Shown one piece after another: positions 58,887-64,000 of a stretch of 64,000 nt of DNA. The notes under the pieces are model-generated. The model searched no databases. It was not told the DNA's origin and saw only the letters and a program-made list of their open reading frames with translations. Made by a program: the position numbers and the translations under genes. Positions within the stretch are counted from its first letter, which is position 1. Every line of letters starts with the position of its first letter. The stretch comes from Ailanthus altissimus. Taxonomy: Eukaryota; Streptophyta; Magnoliopsida; Sapindales; Simaroubaceae. Location: contig OX327694.1 in assembly GCA_946807835.1 (NCBI GenBank), positions 2,368,001 to 2,432,000 of the forward strand. The letters are read 5' to 3'.

Positions 58887-60179
58887 AACAAATTCTGTCG
58901 CCACCCCATGCAAGTAAATTTTGGCGGTCCATTTTTTTGACATTTCAATAGCTTTTTGGATGTGTTTGGTAACCCAAGTTTTTATTTTTACATGTTTTGA
59001 TTGTTGTTTTGTTATTTATTATTGTTAGCTGTTAATTGTGAATTTGAACGGGTTTATTGTTGTAATCGATAGAGAGATTGTAAATAATGTGACGATATAT
59101 TTATGTAATTCTTTTTGGTAGTTGATTTCTTACTTTAAAGAATCAATATACCATTGTTTAGGGCATGATCTTTATTTAAGGGTCTAATTTATTTTTTTTC
59201 ACATGAAAATTTTAAATTTGAGCATTCATAAATATGTATGTATTGTCTTGTCCCAAATAATCATTTGATTGTATATTAATAAGTCTTATAATATCTTAAT
59301 TTTAAATCAATGATGTAATATCGTTCCAAAAAAAAAAATCCTTCATTTTTATTCCTTTAAAGAAAAGTCTATCTCAAATATGGGTAAGAGAAGTTCACCA
59401 CAAACAGTGGTAGACCTGCTGCAGGGCCCATAACAACCTCAAATTAATACAATTGTCCCCTATTTTTTTTTTTTTTAATTTCTCTTAAATTTATATTACA
59501 TAAACAATCGACCCTCCCCTCTCAAACTTATTTTTTTTTAATATAAAGAAAATTCTTTTTTTATATAGAATACTCTTTTTATAATACAAATAAATTTTAT
59601 ACTTATAATTATAAAATATTTATATTAAAAATTTTATTTTATTTTTTAATTTACGTTAAACTCTTTTTCGTAACTCAAAAGTCAAAAAACTAATTCTCTA
59701 AAAAATAACTTAAAATTTTTTAAATATTTTTTAAATTTTATTTATATATTACTTAATTATTTTTAATAAATTACTATTATAACTTTATATATATTTTTTA
59801 TAAATCCTAATCTTCTAATGTCTTTTGCAACCAGTAAACATTCACTTTTAAATATGTGTATTATAAATACAAGGCTTCACAATAAAATAAAAAATTATTT
59901 TTTAACAAAATCATTGATTACATATATTGAAAAAAAAATTTAAAAAAAAAGTTAACATAAAATAAACTATTGATAATTTTTTAGATATAAAAAAATGTTG
60001 AACTGTTTTTTAATATAGAATTATGCTAAAATTCTTAACAACATAATTTTTTTCAATTATTCACATAAAATAAAATAATTTTTTATAATTTAATTTAAAT
60101 ATTATTTTATTATACTTAAAAATTTATATTATAATTTCTCTTCAAAAACTCAAATCTAAATTTCGCCCTAACGACAGGG
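58887..60179. other. Insertion of about 1.3 kb in duplication copy 2
   Basis: It is defined only by comparison with copy 1. It is AT-rich (59480-60120 is nearly all A/T) and non-coding in all frames I could follow. The ends read CATAGAACAAATTC and TTTCGCCCTAACGAC. No terminal repeats were recognised, so its class is unknown. Confidence 0.5.
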
Positions 60180-60360
60180 GCCTACATCATTAGTTGTCTA
60201 ACTGGAGACGACCCTTTTGAATCTAACATTGACTTTGAAATCGTCCTACATATTACATGTAGATTAACTTGACATCAGTTCTGCCCTAAATAACACGTAA
60301 CAAGTGACATCGTAGGGTCCACCATATTTTGAAAAGCTTCACATACAACCTAAAGACTCG
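60180..60360. repeat. Direct duplication, copy 2, second part
   Basis: It aligns with 57185-57330 through AGTTGTCTAA, GACTTTGAAAT and GTGACAT-GTAGGG words. Confidence 0.55.
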
Positions 60361-61254
60361 GACATTTCGAGATCAAAATTAAAGTTCGAGACTAGAGAGA
60401 ATCTTCTTTCGTCCAATCAATGCAAATCTTTAATTATATTATATAAACTTGTTTTAGGTATATATAAAAATTACACATTTAATAAAATAGTTGATATATA
60501 TTTAATATAATCTTTTCAAAGAAATTACAAATCCGTATAAATATACTTATTAATAATCTAGCTCACAATTTTTTTCACAACAACATAAATCTGATCAATA
60601 TTTCTTTTAATTTTAAATAATATTATATGTACAAATACATATACAAAATCCTTTTCATCTTAATTAAAAATGAAAAATATTAGTAAAATATTAGATCTAT
60701 TATTAGCTGTTCTCGCTGGGAACAGGAGTGTGAGCTAGATTCAACTCAAATGAAAGGCCAATCCCCATGACAAACTAGGAACAGGAGTGTGGGCTCAACT
60801 TTTTCGTTGATAGCTTAGGAAAGAACTCCTCAGTAACTCTCCTTAATCAAGAAATCCCCCAAATAGGAACAACGTCGAGATTACGATCCTCTGTTGATTT
60901 TGCGATTTTAATCTCCCCATTAGATGAGATCTCAAGAATCATGATATTAGTCAAAGTATATTTTTTTATAAGATAAAAAAGAAAATCTCAAAATTAAAAT
61001 CAATCTAATTATCCCAAGCAACATCGACAATCATGGTGAAGACAGTCTTATATTCCATTCGTAATTCTCGAAATAAAATAGTAAGAACCATTATAAAAAA
61101 GGCAATTTAACCATTGCAAAGGGTAGTGAAATTATTTCTTATAAAAAACTTATAAACAGTTATAATTCCTCCTTTACAAATTATTAACTTAAGCATAAGA
61201 GATTTTTGCTAGAATAATTACCGATAAAATCATAATAATGCTACCTCTTTTGTA
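60361..61254. other. Intergenic DNA, no gene seen
   Basis: No coding sequence. GGAACAGGAGTGTG occurs twice (60719 and 60778). Confidence 0.4.
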
Positions 61255-61375
61255 GGGAAAGCCAGAGCAACCAAGTTCAAAGCTTGTTTTTAGTGCAACT
61301 TAATCCAATAGGTATAAAGTTCGTTCCATTGTTACAACAAATTTAAAACACTTTGACTTGTGAAATCAAATTTTT
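61255..61375 (+). mobile_element. LTR family G, 3' fragment
   Basis: AAAGCCAGAGCAA, then AGTTCAAAG, then TTAGTGCAACTTAATCC align with 17710-17830 of the family G relic. Only the 3' part is left. Confidence 0.5.
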
Positions 61376-61741
61376 CAATCAACACTAGCTAATTGACTTA
61401 TTAATCTATAATTTAGACAGCTTGCTCAGACATCTATCAATAAGTAAATTGGTGAGCTTATTAATCTATAATTTAAAGAATAGAGAGTTAAGTAGACACT
61501 AGAGTGCTGAGTGTGAAAAAGTGTAATCATAAGATCACTTGAGTACTGATGCATAAGAAATTAATGATAGATTATTGAAGAAAAAAAAACTCTAGTTATT
61601 AATTGTATTACTTAATTAATCTCTTGTATTAAATCTTTGTGACTTAGAGTTAGGAGTGGGCATTTGCTCCAGTCCCAACCTGACCTAGCCGGTTCAACTT
61701 GAAAAATTGGGTCGGGATGGGACGAGTCCCAAATTTGGGAT
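61376..61741. other. Intergenic DNA with a GGGTCGGG-type tract
   Basis: 61650-61740 has GGGTCGGGATGGGACG-like low-complexity sequence, common in plant intergenic DNA. No gene is seen. Confidence 0.4.
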
Positions 61742-61746
61742 AAATT

Positions 61747-64000
61747 TGTTAGGGTATTTACGATTTTAAATCGTATTGGGTACATGCATGAATATGCGTG
61801 TATCTATTGTTCATAAATACATATGCATACACCTCATATATTATATATGCAGCGAAAACTAAAAATTTAATTTCTAAAAATAATTAACACAAGAAATTTT
61901 GTTCTATTATAATAATAAACAAATTTAATAGATATTAATCATATTAATATCAAGATTGAGAATAATCACCTTATAAGTCTTTGAAACAGTTTAAGTTAGA
62001 GTACAATGTGATATACATCCTTTGACAATTCTACCCACTAATAGTAATGGGATTAACTATCTAAAATAATAACTTTAATTTCAACACCGATTTAACACTT
62101 AAATATTTTAAATTAACTCTTAATCTAATGTTTAATATTTAAGTAAATTCTTAAGGCAATAAAGTTATACTATTTTTAACTCTTGAAATAACAAAATCTT
62201 TAATGATGGCCGGCGATCTATTCAGTAATTGAAGAAGATGAAGAATGGTTTTTAATCTTTTCAATTTTTTAAATTAAAAAACCAACTCTCTCTCTTTTGT
62301 TTTAGCATCCATCACCCTTAAGAAAACTAATGAATATTTGTGTTTCATTTTACTTCACTTTATGGCCAGCTATCACTTTCCATCGAGGACAAAAATAATT
62401 GTATTATTTTAATAAAACAACTATTTGCTTATTCAAGCCTTAGCCATTAAGATTTCGTTTAAAGTAACTAAATCATAATTAACATTTAACTATGAATAAA
62501 ATAGGATTTACTTAACAATTAAGCAATTAGATATTTAGGTTAACCTAATTCTAGTTAATTATTAACTTAGGTAAGGCTTCAATTTATTCAATTATTAAAT
62601 AAACCAAAATATCTAACTAACTTAACCTAATGATTAACTTTTAATTATAATTAAGTTAGTTATTAATTTAAAAATTAATTAATTGCTTATTTAACAACTA
62701 AACAATCAATTAAGTAAAATTACCTTTAAGTTTACACTTAATTTAAAGTGGGTCTCACCTAATCACATACTTGAATTAACTTAACCATAGGCTCATTATG
62801 CGTCATATGTCAATATTGAATTGGTCAATAATAATTGTTAATTAATTAATATACTTAACTCTTAAATATTGACACACGCGCATCCCGAGAGTTCTTAAAA
62901 TAAATTTTTAATTTTGCTAAAATTTATTAGATTAAACAATTCAATTCGGTATATTGCCCTAATGCACAACGAGTATATTTTATATTGTAGAACTCCCTAG
63001 GTCTATGCTTGATTCATCAAATGAAACTATTTCATAAATCCGTGATCGATGCTTCACGCATATGTCACAGATATTACAAATCAGTACGTTAGACCATACA
63101 AGTTAAGGTCATAGTGCATGCGTATAATCCTTCCATCATCTTTATTTTGGAAGAGTAGAGATATAAATTATGACAGTAAAATCTCTATATGCTCAACGGT
63201 AAACTTATCTCCATAATTTTATTTCTATAAAACAATATCTACAAACTCATTTGCGATATTATTTAACTCTACGAAAAACTCTTTTTTGAGGTTTATACTT
63301 TTGGCCAAAAGAATTCCTAAAATACAATTTTTGGAGCATCAGACTATACAACTCTCCTATATGAGCTGACAAATCTTATATTTATGCACACCAGACTCTA
63401 TGAGCATCGAACTATCCCCAACGACACGTAGCGGTCAGACCATGAAAGGTCTCTGATATCTGTGAAACCAAAATATAGTGGATCACTCACTAGTCTACGG
63501 TAGCACTCAGGTCAAACGACCATGAATACTACTCAACTCAAGATGACTTACCATTGATAACTTCATAGGATGTTTATTGGTATCCTCGTAAGTCTGTTCA
63601 GTATCCAGTCTTAACTGAATACCTGCATGCCTATACGACCTCTACGCTCATGGTCAGTTAAGAACAATCATATGTACCCAACAGATATAGAAATACATTG
63701 ATCTATATAAAAGAGATTCACCGACTAACCCGCATTGATGAAAATAGATCAGAAACATAATGTTTGAGAACATACTAACATAATGACATTTTCTATCACC
63801 TATTACAACTCTTTGCAACTGTGTCATTACTAGTATATTCTCAGGTCTTTATCTCGTTTTAGATAAGGTTCTAACTCCTTCAATATGCATGATCCTTATA
63901 ACCTACTAACTCTTAGCAGTGCTAACTTGTAGCATTTATAACTCTCAGCTCTACTAACTCTTAACTCTGATCTAAACTCCTTTATGTCAGATCTGAACTC
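61747..64000 (+). mobile_element. LTR R3, third copy of the R family, cut by window end
   Basis: It starts TGTTAGGGTATTTACG, the best preserved 5' end of the family, and aligns with R1 along its length up to the window end, which falls close to where R1 ends. Whether it is a solo LTR or the 5' LTR of a longer element cannot be told. AAATT precedes it. Confidence 0.75.

Noticed and set aside
1..64000. CRISPR arrays, bacterial defence systems, tRNA or rRNA genes
   Set aside because: No regularly spaced repeat-spacer pattern, operon structure or RNA gene was recognised; all repeats resolve to LTRs, tandem duplications or microsatellites.
1..64000. Endogenous plant pararetrovirus or other viral insert
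   Set aside because: All polymerase remnants are followed or preceded by domains in the Ty1/copia order and bounded by LTRs or target duplications; no movement or coat protein motif was seen.

Overview
The window looks like a repeat-dense, AT-rich stretch of a flowering-plant (probably eudicot) nuclear genome. The evidence is spliced genes with GT-AG introns and TATA boxes, a pollen-type exopolygalacturonase, signal-peptide glycine-rich protein (GRP) genes, and nested plant LTR retrotransposons with initiator-methionine-tRNA primer sites. I cannot name the species. No tRNA, rRNA, CRISPR or prokaryotic feature was seen.

Layout. 1-9.7 kb: a decayed Ty1/copia element (A) split by a 2.7-kb solo LTR, with an inverted copy of the same LTR at the left edge. 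10.6-12.2 kb: a complete four-exon exopolygalacturonase gene on the minus strand, the clearest host gene here. 13.4-15.6 kb: copia relic B. 17-19 kb: LTR relics. 19.5-23.3 kb: copia relic C. 24.4-32.6 kb: GRP1 on the minus strand. Its two exons still join in frame, but its roughly 8-kb intron carries a complete, mutated 7.5-kb copia element D and a block of GRP sequence in the opposite orientation. 33-39.3 kb: AT-rich DNA, copia relic H and further LTRs. 39.7-40.7 kb: GRP2 on the plus strand, divergent from GRP1, frameshifted, with duplicated terminal exons. 41.6 kb: an exon-1 remnant of a third GRP gene. 42.0-55.6 kb: copia element E, swollen to 13.6 kb by two solo LTRs of one family, a local 371-bp duplication, a 1.4-kb array of miniature TRIM elements and one more LTR-like insertion. 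55.6-61.7 kb: AT-rich relics including an interrupted 0.6-kb direct duplication. 61.7 kb to the end: a third copy of the 2-kb LTR family, cut by the window end.

The genes do not form a pathway. The host content is one secreted pectin-degrading enzyme and a small decaying cluster of secreted GRPs; the rest is retrotransposon. Every retroelement reading frame seen is broken by stops or frameshifts, so none looks autonomous. Target-site duplications (GAAAC, TATTC, ATATT, AAAGC/AGAGC, ATTAG/ATTAA) fix several insertion boundaries to the base and give a relative insertion order. I found no convincing new biological system. The most unusual items are the GRP locus architecture, TRIM units with a 47-bp internal domain, and one TRIM-like internal domain joined at the primer-binding site to two unrelated LTRs.
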